A stretch of DNA of 55,468 nt. Source: Burkholderia sp. Ax-1719. Lineage in GTDB: Bacteria; Pseudomonadota; Gammaproteobacteria; Burkholderiales; Burkholderiaceae. A program made the translations under genes and the position numbers. The stretch lies in the NCBI RefSeq assembly GCF_011753055.1, contig NZ_VWWJ01000039.1, positions 1 to 55,468 of the forward strand, in the 5' to 3' direction. How positions within the stretch are numbered: position 1 is the stretch's first letter; every line of letters begins with the position of its first letter. Below, one piece after another: positions 48,171 through 55,468 of this stretch. Under the pieces are notes generated by a model, which was given only the letters and a program-made list of their open reading frames with translations, ran no database searches and was not told the origin of the DNA.

Positions 48171-49606
48171 TCGGTTTTCTTCGCCGCGCGCCGCACATCG
48201 TCGGAAAGCTGGGCGAAGATCCACGACGAGGCCGCCGTGATGACGCCCACGCACACAAAGGTGGCGTGGAACGCCGGGATCACGTTCGAGGCTGTCATGT
48301 GGCCGATCAAACCTGTGAAAGCGGTGAGCATCGCGCCCGCCACCGTCACGCCCAGACTCATCGAGAGCATCTGCACGAGCGAGAACAGGCTGTTGCCGCT
48401 GCTCGCGCCGCCCATGCCGAGGTCCTTGAGCGTGAGCGTGTTCATCGCCGTGAACTGCATCGAGTTGACGCCGCCGAATACGGCCAGCTGCAAGATGCGC
48501 AGCCACAGCGGCTCGTTCGGCGTGGACAGCGCGAAGCTCGCCATCATCAGACCGACCAGCACCGTATTCACCACCAGCACGCGCCGGTAGCCCACGCGCG
48601 TGATCAGATGCGTGACGAGGCGCTTGGAACCCATGCCGGCGGCGGCGACCGGCAGCATCATCAGACCTGCTTCGAACGGCGTGTAGCCCAGCGCGACTTG
48701 CAGCAGCAGGGGAATCAGATACGGCATCGCGCCGCTGCCGATGCGCGCGAACAGATTGCCGAGCAGCCCCACGCTGAAGGTGTGGATCTTGAAGAGTTCG
48801 AGCGAGAAGATCGGCCGGGGCGAGCGCTGCGCGTGCAGCCCATAGGCCACGAAGGCGGCGAGCGAGACCACCAGCAGCACCAGCACGACCGCTTGCGGAA
48901 TGCCCAGTTCGGAGTGGCCGTCGAGCGCGAACGAGATCGTCACCATGCCGGTCACGAGCAGCAGGTAGCCGGGCACGTCGAATTTCGGCGTGTCGGGATT
49001 GCGGCTGTCGGGCATGAAGATGAAGGTGAAAATGCAGCCCACCACGCCCACCGGCACATTGATCAGGAAGATCCAGTGCCAGGAGGCGATCTGCACGAGC
49101 CAGCCGCCCAGCGTCGGACCGATCAGCGGGCCGATCAAACCCGGGATCGCCACGAACGAGAGCGCGGGCAGGTAGCGTTCGGCCGGGAACGTGCGCAGCA
49201 CGGCAAGACGCCCGACCGGCAGCAGCATCGCGCCGCCCACGCCCTGCGCAATGCGCGAGAGCACCAGCTGGTCCAGCGTATGAGCGCTCGCGCACAGCAA
49301 TGAGCCGACGGTGAACACGAAGATCGCGCCGAGAAACACCCGACGCGTGCCGAGTTTGTCGGCGAGCCAGCCCGAGACGGGGATCATGACCGCCATCGTC
49401 AGCGAATAGGCGATCACGACTGATTGCATGCGCAACGGTAATTCGCCGAGACTCGTCGCCATCGCGGGCAGCGCCGTGTTGACGATGGTCGAGTCGAGCG
49501 TCTGCATGAAGAAGCCCGTGGCGACCAGCCACAGCATCACCGACAGCGATCGTGGCGAAGGTGTGCTGCTGGAGGCGACGCTGGAGGTGGTGCTGGGTTC
49601 TGACAT
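48152..49606 (-). CDS. DHA2 family MFS multidrug exporter (EmrB/QacA type)
   Basis: 484 aa, about 14 membrane helices. Seen: LDSTIVNTALPAMATSLG in helix 1, motif A GWLADKLGTRRVFLG, motif C region GLIGPLIGPTLGGWLVQIASWHWIFLINVPVG, all typical of drug:H+ antiporters in the DHA2 group (MdtD/EmrB-like). No membrane-fusion partner is adjacent. The ATG at 49606 follows a weak site. The MocR regulator lies 93 bases upstream on the same strand and may control it. Confidence 0.93.
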   Translation of the reverse strand: MSEPSTTSSVASSSTPSPRSLSVMLWLVATGFFMQTLDSTIVNTALPAMATSLGELPLRMQSVVIAYSLTMAVMIPVSGWLADKLGTRRVFLGAIFVFTVGSLLCASAHTLDQLVLSRIAQGVGGAMLLPVGRLAVLRTFPAERYLPALSFVAIPGLIGPLIGPTLGGWLVQIASWHWIFLINVPVGVVGCIFTFIFMPDSRNPDTPKFDVPGYLLLVTGMVTISFALDGHSELGIPQAVVLVLLVVSLAAFVAYGLHAQRSPRPIFSLELFKIHTFSVGLLGNLFARIGSGAMPYLIPLLLQVALGYTPFEAGLMMLPVAAAGMGSKRLVTHLITRVGYRRVLVVNTVLVGLMMASFALSTPNEPLWLRILQLAVFGGVNSMQFTAMNTLTLKDLGMGGASSGNSLFSLVQMLSMSLGVTVAGAMLTAFTGLIGHMTASNVIPAFHATFVCVGVITAASSWIFAQLSDDVRRAAKKTDPSERT

Positions 49607-49699
49607 GGGACGGGCGGCTTGGCGTGGCGGGCTTCGACATTGTAGAGAACCCGGCGCGCCCGCGCGCTCAAGAGGCTGGCGTTCTTCGCGGCGCCTGGC

Positions 49700-51145
49700 T
49701 CACAGGCGCGCCGCCGCCGCGAAGAACGCCTGCGCGCGTGGGTCCAGCGCGAACGCCGCGTTGATGCGCAGCCACGGGCTGGGTTCGCCGTGTGGGCGGA
49801 AGTGGCTGCCCGGCGATGCGCTCACGCCGAACGGCTCGCCGTAGGCCACCAGACGCGCCGAATCGTCGATATGCGGTACGCGCGCCCACACGAACTTGCC
49901 GCCCATCTGCTGATGGGTGCGTCCGCTGCCTTGCAGGCCGGTCGCGCTGGCCGGTCCGCCGAACAGTTCCCAGCCGTGCTCTTCCAGCGTGCGCGTGGCC
50001 GTGCCTAGCGCTTCGGCGATACGCCTGCGCAGCCGCTCCAGATACTTGCGGTAAGCGCCGCGCTCCAGCAGCGTGGCCGCCACCGCCTGGGTGAAGCGCG
50101 AACCGCTGATGGTGGTCAGCGCCTTGATCGCAGCGAGATCGCGCACGATGGCGGGACTCGCGACCACATAACCCACACGCAGCGAGGACGACAGCGTCTT
50201 CGACAGCCCGCTCACATAGACCACATGCTCGAACTGATCGAGCGCGGCGAGGCGGTCGGTGGGATCGGTCTGGAAATCGGCGTAGATATCGTCTTCGACG
50301 ATGGTGAAGCCGTGCTCGCGCGCGAGCTGCAGCAGCCGGAACGCCACGGGCGGGGAGATCGTCGTGCCGGTCGGGTTGTGGAACACCGTGTTGACGAAGA
50401 ACGCGCGCGGACGATGCTGCGCGAGCAGCGCATGCAGGTGGTCGAGATCGGGGCCGCTCGCGGTGCGCCGCACGCCCACCAGGCGCAGGCCGTGCAGCTT
50501 CAGGAGTCCGTAGAGGTTGTAGTAGCCGGGGTCTTCCACGAACACGGTGTCGCCGGGCTTGAGCATGTAACGGATCATCAGGTCGAGGCCTTCGCTCGCG
50601 CCTTCGGTGACCAGGATCTGCGAGGCATCGGCAGCAATGCCGAGCGGCGCGAGACGGTTGCGCAGATGTTCGCGCAGCGTTGCTTCGCCCAGCGGCGAAC
50701 CGTAGTCGACCAGACTCGATGGGTCGGTGCGCGAGACGTGGCGGATCGCCTGGCCAATGGCGTCGACGTCGCGCCACGCCTGGGGCACCACGCCGCTGTC
50801 GAGTTGCAGCGTCTCGCTCGGGCGGCTCAGGTGCGCGACCAGATGATCCGATTCGTCGACGGCATTCGCGATGTCGCAGGTGCCCATGCCCGCCATGCCC
50901 GCGCGCGCGTACTCGCTCACGTAAAAGCCCGAACCCTGGCGCGAATCCAGCCAGCCGAGCGACACCAGCCGGTCGTAGGCCTCGATCACGGGAAAGCGGC
51001 TGATGCGGTAATCGGCGGCAAGCTGGCGGATCGACGGCAGGCGCGCACCCGGATGCGCCGAGCGCGAGCGAATCCAGGTCTGCACGCCGGCGACGATCTG
51101 TTCGGTGAGCGGCACGCTGCTGGCGCGGTCGAGTTCGAGTTTCAT
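49700..51145 (-). CDS. MocR/PdxR-type regulator (GntR-aminotransferase fusion)
   Basis: 481 aa. Seen: N-terminal GntR winged helix (VPLTEQIVAGVQTWI, LPSIRQLAADYRISRFPVIEAYDRL) fused to an aminotransferase-fold domain with EGASEGLDLMIRYML, NPTGTTISP, VEDDIYADF and the PLP lysine in SGLSKTLSSSLRVGY. Such proteins sense PLP or an amino acid. It is divergent from the DUF2917 gene with inverted repeats between. The frame is open to 51676, but the conserved start is at 51145. Confidence 0.93.
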   Translation of the reverse strand: MKLELDRASSVPLTEQIVAGVQTWIRSRSAHPGARLPSIRQLAADYRISRFPVIEAYDRLVSLGWLDSRQGSGFYVSEYARAGMAGMGTCDIANAVDESDHLVAHLSRPSETLQLDSGVVPQAWRDVDAIGQAIRHVSRTDPSSLVDYGSPLGEATLREHLRNRLAPLGIAADASQILVTEGASEGLDLMIRYMLKPGDTVFVEDPGYYNLYGLLKLHGLRLVGVRRTASGPDLDHLHALLAQHRPRAFFVNTVFHNPTGTTISPPVAFRLLQLAREHGFTIVEDDIYADFQTDPTDRLAALDQFEHVVYVSGLSKTLSSSLRVGYVVASPAIVRDLAAIKALTTISGSRFTQAVAATLLERGAYRKYLERLRRRIAEALGTATRTLEEHGWELFGGPASATGLQGSGRTHQQMGGKFVWARVPHIDDSARLVAYGEPFGVSASPGSHFRPHGEPSPWLRINAAFALDPRAQAFFAAAARL

Positions 51146-51173
51146 GCGAGGTGTACGTGATTGCGGGCCAAAG

Positions 51174-51220
51174 TGTCCGGTTTTTTGACTGGACAGTTCC
51201 GGGCTAACTGTTCGGAACTG
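51174..51220. promoter_or_regulatory. Repeat-rich operator region, MocR/DUF2917
   Basis: Inverted repeat CAGTTCCG (51194-51201) with CGGAACTG (51213-51220), 11 bases apart, plus TGTCC (51174-51178) with GGACA (51191-51195). MocR proteins often bind paired repeats of this kind in the divergent promoter they control. Confidence 0.6.
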
Positions 51221-51325
51221 TGCATGTAGTCGCCTGACACTGACGGCAATAATGCTCCCATCCGGAACACGCTTCAAGGCGCTTTTTTCAGCCACTGGCG
51301 AAGCGATATGGCGAGGAGCACGGCA

Positions 51326-51691
51326 ATGCGCGAAATCCGAATTTTCGAACTGGAACACGGCGAACCTGCCGAAACCTGGCAACTGGCGCAGGCGATGCAA
51401 CTGCACGTCAGCGAGGGCGAACTCTGGCTCACCATCGGCGGCGATGCCCACGATTACTGGCTGCGCGCGGGCGAATCGATGACGCTGGTGGCGGGCGCGC
51501 GCGTCTGGCTGAGCGCGGGCGACGAGGGCGCGCGTTTCGTGCTGGCGCTTGGCGGCGCATCGGCGCGCGCGGCGGTGGTGTTGCAGCGTGATCGCAGTGC
51601 GCCAGGTTTGGCTGGCTGGGTCGCGCAGGCGCTGCGCAGTGTGCGCTCGCGTGCGGCGCGTGCCGCCTTGAACCATCCCGCAGCGGGTTGA
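51326..51691 (+). CDS. DUF2917 family protein
   Basis: 121 aa. Seen: the small beta-sandwich-like pattern LHVSEGELWLTIGGDAHDYWLRAGESMTL, characteristic of DUF2917, and a basic C-terminus. The function is unknown. It is divergent from the MocR regulator, a pairing that suggests direct control. The ATG at 51326 has GAGGAG 7 bases upstream; an earlier ATG at 51308 is less likely. The CoA-transferase gene follows after 79 bases. Confidence 0.88.
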   Translation: MREIRIFELEHGEPAETWQLAQAMQLHVSEGELWLTIGGDAHDYWLRAGESMTLVAGARVWLSAGDEGARFVLALGGASARAAVVLQRDRSAPGLAGWVAQALRSVRSRAARAALNHPAAG

Positions 51692-51770
51692 TTATCTCGG
51701 TCAAGATTGATCGCGGCGGGGCGCTGCCCGTAACCTGACTGGACTTCATTCACGCCCACAGGACGCTGCC

Positions 51771-53204
51771 ATGACGCCCCGCGACGCACTCGAACATCTC
51801 TGGATGCTGGCCCATCCGCACGAAGCTGGCCATGAAGCCGTTGGCCATGAAGCCGCTGCGCTCGATCTGATCGACGTGCACGGTGACGATCCCGCTCTGC
51901 CGTCGGTGTTTCGCGTCGGCACGCTGGCGGCGGCGTCGATTGGCGCGGCGGGGCTGGCAGCCGCGCGTTTTCACGCGCTGCGCGGCGGCCCGGATCAGCG
52001 CGTGTCGATCGACGTGCGCCGTGCGCTGGCGGCGTTTCGCAGCGAACGCTATCTGAGCGTCGATGGCGGCGCGCCGTTCGAGTTGCGCCATCCGGTGACG
52101 GGTTACTTCGAGACGCGCGATGGCCGCTGGATCCAGCTGCACGCGAATTTTGCCCATCATTTGCAGGGCATTCTGCGCGTGCTCGGTTGCGGCGATAGCC
52201 ACGACGAGGTCGCGCGTGCGATCCGCTCGAACTGGGACGGCGCGGCGCTCGACACGGCGCTGGCCGAAGCGGGGCTGTGCGCCGCGCTTGTGCGCACGCC
52301 GCGCGAATGGGCCGCGCACGAACAGGCACAAGCGGTGGCGAGCCTGCCGCTGTTCGAGATCGAACGCATCGGCGATGCCGACGCGCCTGCGCTGCAACCC
52401 GGAGAGCGTCCGCTCGAAGGCGTGCGCGTGGTCGATCTCACGCGCATCATCGCGGGGCCGGTGGCGGGGCGCACGCTCGCGCATCACGGCGCCGACGTGC
52501 TGCTCATCAACGGTCCGCATCTGCCCAATATCGCGCCGCTGGTGATCGACAATGGCCGCGGCAAGCGCTCGGCCACGCTCGATCTGCGCGAGGCGGCGGG
52601 CCGCGAGCAACTGCACAGCCTGATTCGAGACGCCGATGTGTTTCTGCAAGGCTATCGCCCCGGCGCGCTCGCCGCGCATGGCTTCGCGCCGGAGGTGCTG
52701 GCGCGCGAGCGGCCCGGCATCGTCTGCGTGTCGATCTGCGCGTACTCGCATCGCGGACCGTGGCACGCGCGGCGTGGCTTCGACAGCCTCGTGCAGTCGG
52801 CGAGCGGCATCGTCTGGAGCGAGAGCACAGTGGCGGGCACGCAGTCTGGTTTCGATACGCCGCGCCCGCTGCCGTGTCAGGCGCTCGATCATGCAACGGG
52901 CTATCTCGCGGCGTTCGCCACGATGGTGGCGCTGGCGCGGCGCGCGCGTGAGGGCGGCAGCTGGCACGTTCGCCTGTCGCTTGCGCAGACGGGCCGCTGG
53001 CTGCAAACGATGGGCATGCTGGAGAACGGGCAACAGGCGCCCGAGGTGAGTGCGCAGGACGTGGCCGATTGCCTCGAAGAAACGCTCACGCCGTTTGGAC
53101 GCGTGCGCGCCGTGAAGCCTGCCGAGCAACTCGAACGCACGCCGGCGTTCTATGCGCGCCCGTGCGTGCCGATCGGCACCGATCGGCCGCAGTGGGGCGA
53201 ATGA
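51771..53204 (+). CDS. CaiB/BaiF (class III) CoA-transferase with rearranged halves
   Basis: 477 aa. Residues about 215-420 look like the N-terminal and core half of a CaiB/BaiF enzyme (LEGVRVVDLTRIIAGPVAGRTLAHHGADVLLI; probable catalytic D373 in QALDHATGYLAAF). Residues 45-200 look like the C-terminal half (GGPDQRVSIDVRRALAAF, HPVTGYFETRDGRWIQLHANF, then AEAGLCAALVRTPREW). The usual order is thus reversed, with the core helix represented twice (49-86 and 373-409). Substrate unknown. A GntR gene converges on it, 16 bases away. Confidence 0.85.
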   Translation: MTPRDALEHLWMLAHPHEAGHEAVGHEAAALDLIDVHGDDPALPSVFRVGTLAAASIGAAGLAAARFHALRGGPDQRVSIDVRRALAAFRSERYLSVDGGAPFELRHPVTGYFETRDGRWIQLHANFAHHLQGILRVLGCGDSHDEVARAIRSNWDGAALDTALAEAGLCAALVRTPREWAAHEQAQAVASLPLFEIERIGDADAPALQPGERPLEGVRVVDLTRIIAGPVAGRTLAHHGADVLLINGPHLPNIAPLVIDNGRGKRSATLDLREAAGREQLHSLIRDADVFLQGYRPGALAAHGFAPEVLARERPGIVCVSICAYSHRGPWHARRGFDSLVQSASGIVWSESTVAGTQSGFDTPRPLPCQALDHATGYLAAFATMVALARRAREGGSWHVRLSLAQTGRWLQTMGMLENGQQAPEVSAQDVADCLEETLTPFGRVRAVKPAEQLERTPAFYARPCVPIGTDRPQWGE

Positions 53205-53220
53205 GGCGCCTCGATGGCGC

Positions 53221-53967
53221 TTACTTGCGCAGTTCCGCGACGAAGTCGTAGTAGTCGTTGCGGCAGTAAGTATCGGTGAGTTCGATGGCGCGTTGATCGG
53301 CGGTATAGCCCACGCGCGTGATGAGCAGCAGCGCTTCGTTGGGCGCGATGCTCATCTGCTTCGCGATCTCCTCGCTCGCATTCACCGCGCGAAAGTGCTG
53401 CAACGCGCGCACGATCGACAGTCCGCGCTGCTCCAGAAAACTGTAAAGCGAATCGCCGATGGCGTTCGGATCGGGGATCAGCGCGGCGGGGAAAGTCGAA
53501 TTTTCGACGGCCATGACGATGCCGTCCGCCAGACGCAGGCGCTTCAGACGCGTGACGGCAGCAGCGGGCGAAAGCCCGAGCTGGATCACTTCGTCGCGGC
53601 TGGCCGGCTGGATCTCGCGCGAGAGCCAGCGCGAAGCGGGCGTGAAGCCGCGCTGACGCAACATCTCCGAAAAACTCGTGAGCCGCGAGAGCGGATCTTC
53701 ATAGCGCGGCGTGATGAAACTGCCGGCTCCTTGCGTGCGGCGGATCAGACCTTGCTCGACCAGCAGCGCGATGGCCTTGCGCGCGGTGATGCGCGACACG
53801 CCCAGCGCGTCGGCGAGCACGCGCTCGGAGGGCAGCGCTTCTCCGGCGGCCCAGCGATTGTCGTGAATCGCATCGCTGAGCTTGCGGGCGAGCTGCAGAT
53901 AAAGCGGCGTATCGTTGTCCGGGTCCGGGCGCAGGCCGTGCCAGCGGTCTTCCGTGGGTTCGTTCAT
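53221..53967 (-). CDS. GntR/HutC family regulator with UTRA domain
   Basis: 248 aa. Seen: winged helix-turn-helix (PLYLQLARKLSDAIHDNRW, LPSERVLADALGVSRITARKAIALLVEQGLI) and a UTRA ligand domain (SFSEMLRQRGFTPASRWLSREI, AIELTDTYCRNDYYDF). The UTRA subtype resembles NagR/DasR-like sugar-phosphate sensors, but no amino-sugar genes are in view. It is divergent from the aldo/keto reductase gene, a possible target. Confidence 0.92.
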   Translation of the reverse strand: MNEPTEDRWHGLRPDPDNDTPLYLQLARKLSDAIHDNRWAAGEALPSERVLADALGVSRITARKAIALLVEQGLIRRTQGAGSFITPRYEDPLSRLTSFSEMLRQRGFTPASRWLSREIQPASRDEVIQLGLSPAAAVTRLKRLRLADGIVMAVENSTFPAALIPDPNAIGDSLYSFLEQRGLSIVRALQHFRAVNASEEIAKQMSIAPNEALLLITRVGYTADQRAIELTDTYCRNDYYDFVAELRK

Positions 53968-54126
53968 GGGAGGCAGGCATGAAAGGCGAACGGCAATTTT
54001 ATGACATAGGCGCGCCCGCGCGGAAATGACCGGCTTATCGCTCGACGCATGAAGCGGTGTCGATCGCGGCGCTACACTCGTTGTTTAGCCAATTGTTTGC
54101 TCAGTTTCCCCGAAAAGGACGACACC

Positions 54127-54972
54127 ATGACGACCGATATCGCCAGTATCGCGTTGCCCGGCGGCGAGCGCATCGCGAAGCTCGGGCAGGGCACGTGGGA
54201 AATGGGCGAGCGTGCTGCGCGCCGCGCCGACGAAATCGCCGCGCTGCGCGAAGGCGTGGCGCTCGGCATGACGCTCATCGATACCGCCGAAATGTACGGC
54301 GACGGCGCGACCGAAACACTGGTGGGCGAAGCGCTCGATGGATTACGCGAAGAGGTCTTTCTCGTCAGCAAGGTCTATCCGCACAACGCCAGCCGACGCG
54401 GCGTCGAACGTGCCTGTGAAGCGAGCCTCAAACGCCTGGGCACCGACCGGCTCGATCTCTATCTGCTGCACTGGCGCGGCGGCGTGCCGCTCGAAGAAAC
54501 CGTCGCGGGTTTCGAGGCGCTGATGCGCGCGGGCAAGATCCGCTACTGGGGCGTCAGCAACTTCGACACCGAAGACATGGAAGAGCTCTTCGCGATTCCC
54601 GGCGGCGAAGCCTGCGCGATGAACCAGATTCTCTACAACGTCGCGCGGCGCGGGCCGGAATTCGATCTGTTGCCGTGGAGCGCAGAGCAGGGCGTGCCGG
54701 TGATGGCTTATAGCCCCGTCGATCATGCGCGCTTGCCCAAACGCTCGCCGCTCGACGATATCGCGGCGGCGCATGGTGTGTCGGTGTATCAGGTGGCGCT
54801 CGCATGGGTGTTGCGCGAGGCAGGCGTGTGCGCGATTCCGAAAGCGGGGCGCATCGACCATGTGCGTGATAACCGCGCCGCGCTCGATCTCGTGCTGGGC
54901 GCGCAGGATTACGCCGCGCTTGACGCTTATTTCAAGCCGCCGCGCGCCAAACGTGCGCTGGAGATGCTGTAG
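54127..54972 (+). CDS. Aldo/keto reductase
   Basis: 281 aa. Seen: a TIM-barrel reductase with the catalytic tetrad in LIDTAEMYGDG (Asp, Tyr), FLVSKVYPHN (Lys) and LYLLHWRGG (His), and a C-terminal NADPH-binding AIPKAGRIDHVRDN. The ATG at 54127 follows AAAAGGA; the frame is open to 54049. It is divergent from the GntR gene. The substrate is unknown. Confidence 0.94.
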   Translation: MTTDIASIALPGGERIAKLGQGTWEMGERAARRADEIAALREGVALGMTLIDTAEMYGDGATETLVGEALDGLREEVFLVSKVYPHNASRRGVERACEASLKRLGTDRLDLYLLHWRGGVPLEETVAGFEALMRAGKIRYWGVSNFDTEDMEELFAIPGGEACAMNQILYNVARRGPEFDLLPWSAEQGVPVMAYSPVDHARLPKRSPLDDIAAAHGVSVYQVALAWVLREAGVCAIPKAGRIDHVRDNRAALDLVLGAQDYAALDAYFKPPRAKRALEML

Positions 54973-55085
54973 GGAAGGGGAGTAGCGCGCGGGGGAGAAG
55001 CGGGGCGCGCTACGTCGTCGAATCGATCAGGCTAAAGCTTGCCGCGAAGCAAGCAGACACAGCCGCTTGCCGCACTCCGGCCACC

Positions 55086-55124
55086 GGCGGCGGTTTCCGG
55101 CCGGGGGACCGGAAAACCGCCGCC
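55086..55124. repeat. Long GC-rich hairpin
   Basis: GGCGGCGGTTTCCGG (55086-55100) and CCGGAAAACCGCCGCC (55109-55124) pair over 15 bp with one bulged A. It lies between the convergent aldo/keto reductase and glycine-rich genes. No T-run follows on either side, so it is not a classic terminator. Confidence 0.6.
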
Positions 55125-55204
55125 GTTGCTGCCTGGAGTGGCGTGACCGACCGTCACGCCAATTCGGGGTGGCAGCAGCGGCGCATGTGCACCGCCGTGC
55201 GAGT

Positions 55205-55468
55205 TCAATGACTGCCGCCATTGCCGCCACCGTGGCCTCCGCCGCTCCCGCCGCCCGGGCCGCCAGACGAACCACCCTTGCCGAATCCACCGCTGCCGAA
55301 GCCGCCTCCGAAGCCACCGCTACCGAAGCCGCCTCCAAAACCACCGCTGCCAAAGCCGCCGCCGAAGCCGCCGCCATGACCGCCGCTACCGGCGCCGCTG
55401 CCGCTGCTGCCACCGCTGCCGCAACCGCAGCCGCTCGAACCGCCGCTGCTACCGCCGCCGCCGCCACC
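55205..55468 (-). CDS. Glycine-rich repeat protein, N-terminus cut by window edge
   Basis: 87 C-terminal residues are visible. They are almost all Gly and Ser with regular Phe, in repeats of the form GGGFGSGGF, after a GCGCGS segment; the end is GGGHGGGNGGSH. It resembles low-complexity Gly-rich tails on bacterial surface or secreted proteins, some of which are membrane proteins with TPM or similar domains upstream. The true domain lies outside the window. Other frames here give only poly-Ala and are not genes. Confidence 0.65.
   Translation of the reverse strand, partial: GGGGGGSSGGSSGCGCGSGGSSGSGAGSGGHGGGFGGGFGSGGFGGGFGSGGFGGGFGSGGFGKGGSSGGPGGGSGGGHGGGNGGSH

Noticed and set aside
55027..55467. 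146-codon poly-Ala frame at the right edge
   Set aside because: It is the wrong frame of the glycine-rich gene; the Gly/Phe frame ending at 55205 is regular and ends His-stop.

Overview
The window is a piece of a GC-rich chromosome that looks like Burkholderia, Paraburkholderia, Caballeronia or a close betaproteobacterial relative. The evidence is the gene order ybgC-tolQRAB-pal-cpoB-tRNA-Lys, the pairing of argF with a DUF3579 gene and rpsT, the run lpxK-Trm112-kdsB-adk, a MutL that carries the endonuclease motif, and strong G/C third-position codon use. Almost all of it is ordinary housekeeping sequence. I see no prophage, insertion sequence, CRISPR array or replication origin.

Layout, left to right. 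1-3.2 kb: xylulokinase (cut by the window edge) and a polyol dehydrogenase, a pentitol-use pair. 3.2-3.8 kb: a ParDE-like toxin-antitoxin pair. 3.8-7.0 kb: mutL-miaA. 7.2-11.5 kb: DedA, a MscS channel, a ParB-like protein, a small membrane protein and a LysR regulator. 11.6-13.5 kb: cytochrome b561 plus two YceI proteins, an envelope redox/lipid-binding cluster. 13.5-19.9 kb: a secreted protein of unknown role, tRNA-Lys and the complete Tol-Pal system. 20-23 kb: ydfG, then glyA behind a probable ZTP riboswitch, then nrdR. 23.1-25.8 kb: a five-gene minor pilin operon. 25.8-27.2 kb: a YqjD/YqjE-type membrane stress cluster. 27.6-30.5 kb: 1-Cys peroxiredoxin, glutaryl-CoA dehydrogenase and a divergent IclR regulator with a palindromic operator. 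30.6-35.5 kb: argF, DUF3579, rpsT, murJ, SirB1. 35.6-39.7 kb: an SDR, adk, kdsB, Trm112, lpxK. 40-40.6 kb: HicAB. 40.9-43.3 kb: xseA, sodB.

The last 12 kb is more accessory. It holds an isochorismatase-like hydrolase facing a TetR regulator across two operators, a stand-alone ClpP paralogue, an ECF-like sigma factor with a C-terminal extension that converges on a degenerate EAL protein, a DHA2 exporter, a MocR regulator divergent from a DUF2917 protein, a CoA-transferase whose halves appear rearranged, a GntR/UTRA regulator, an aldo/keto reductase, and the end of a glycine-rich protein.

The observations I rate highest are the glyA ZTP riboswitch, the rearranged CoA-transferase, the catalytically degraded EAL protein, the paired TetR operators, and promoters whose TATAAT boxes lie only 7-9 bases before mutL and murJ, which implies leaderless or near-leaderless mRNAs. 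I did not find a clearly new multi-gene system. All family assignments come from motif recognition by eye; no database search was run.
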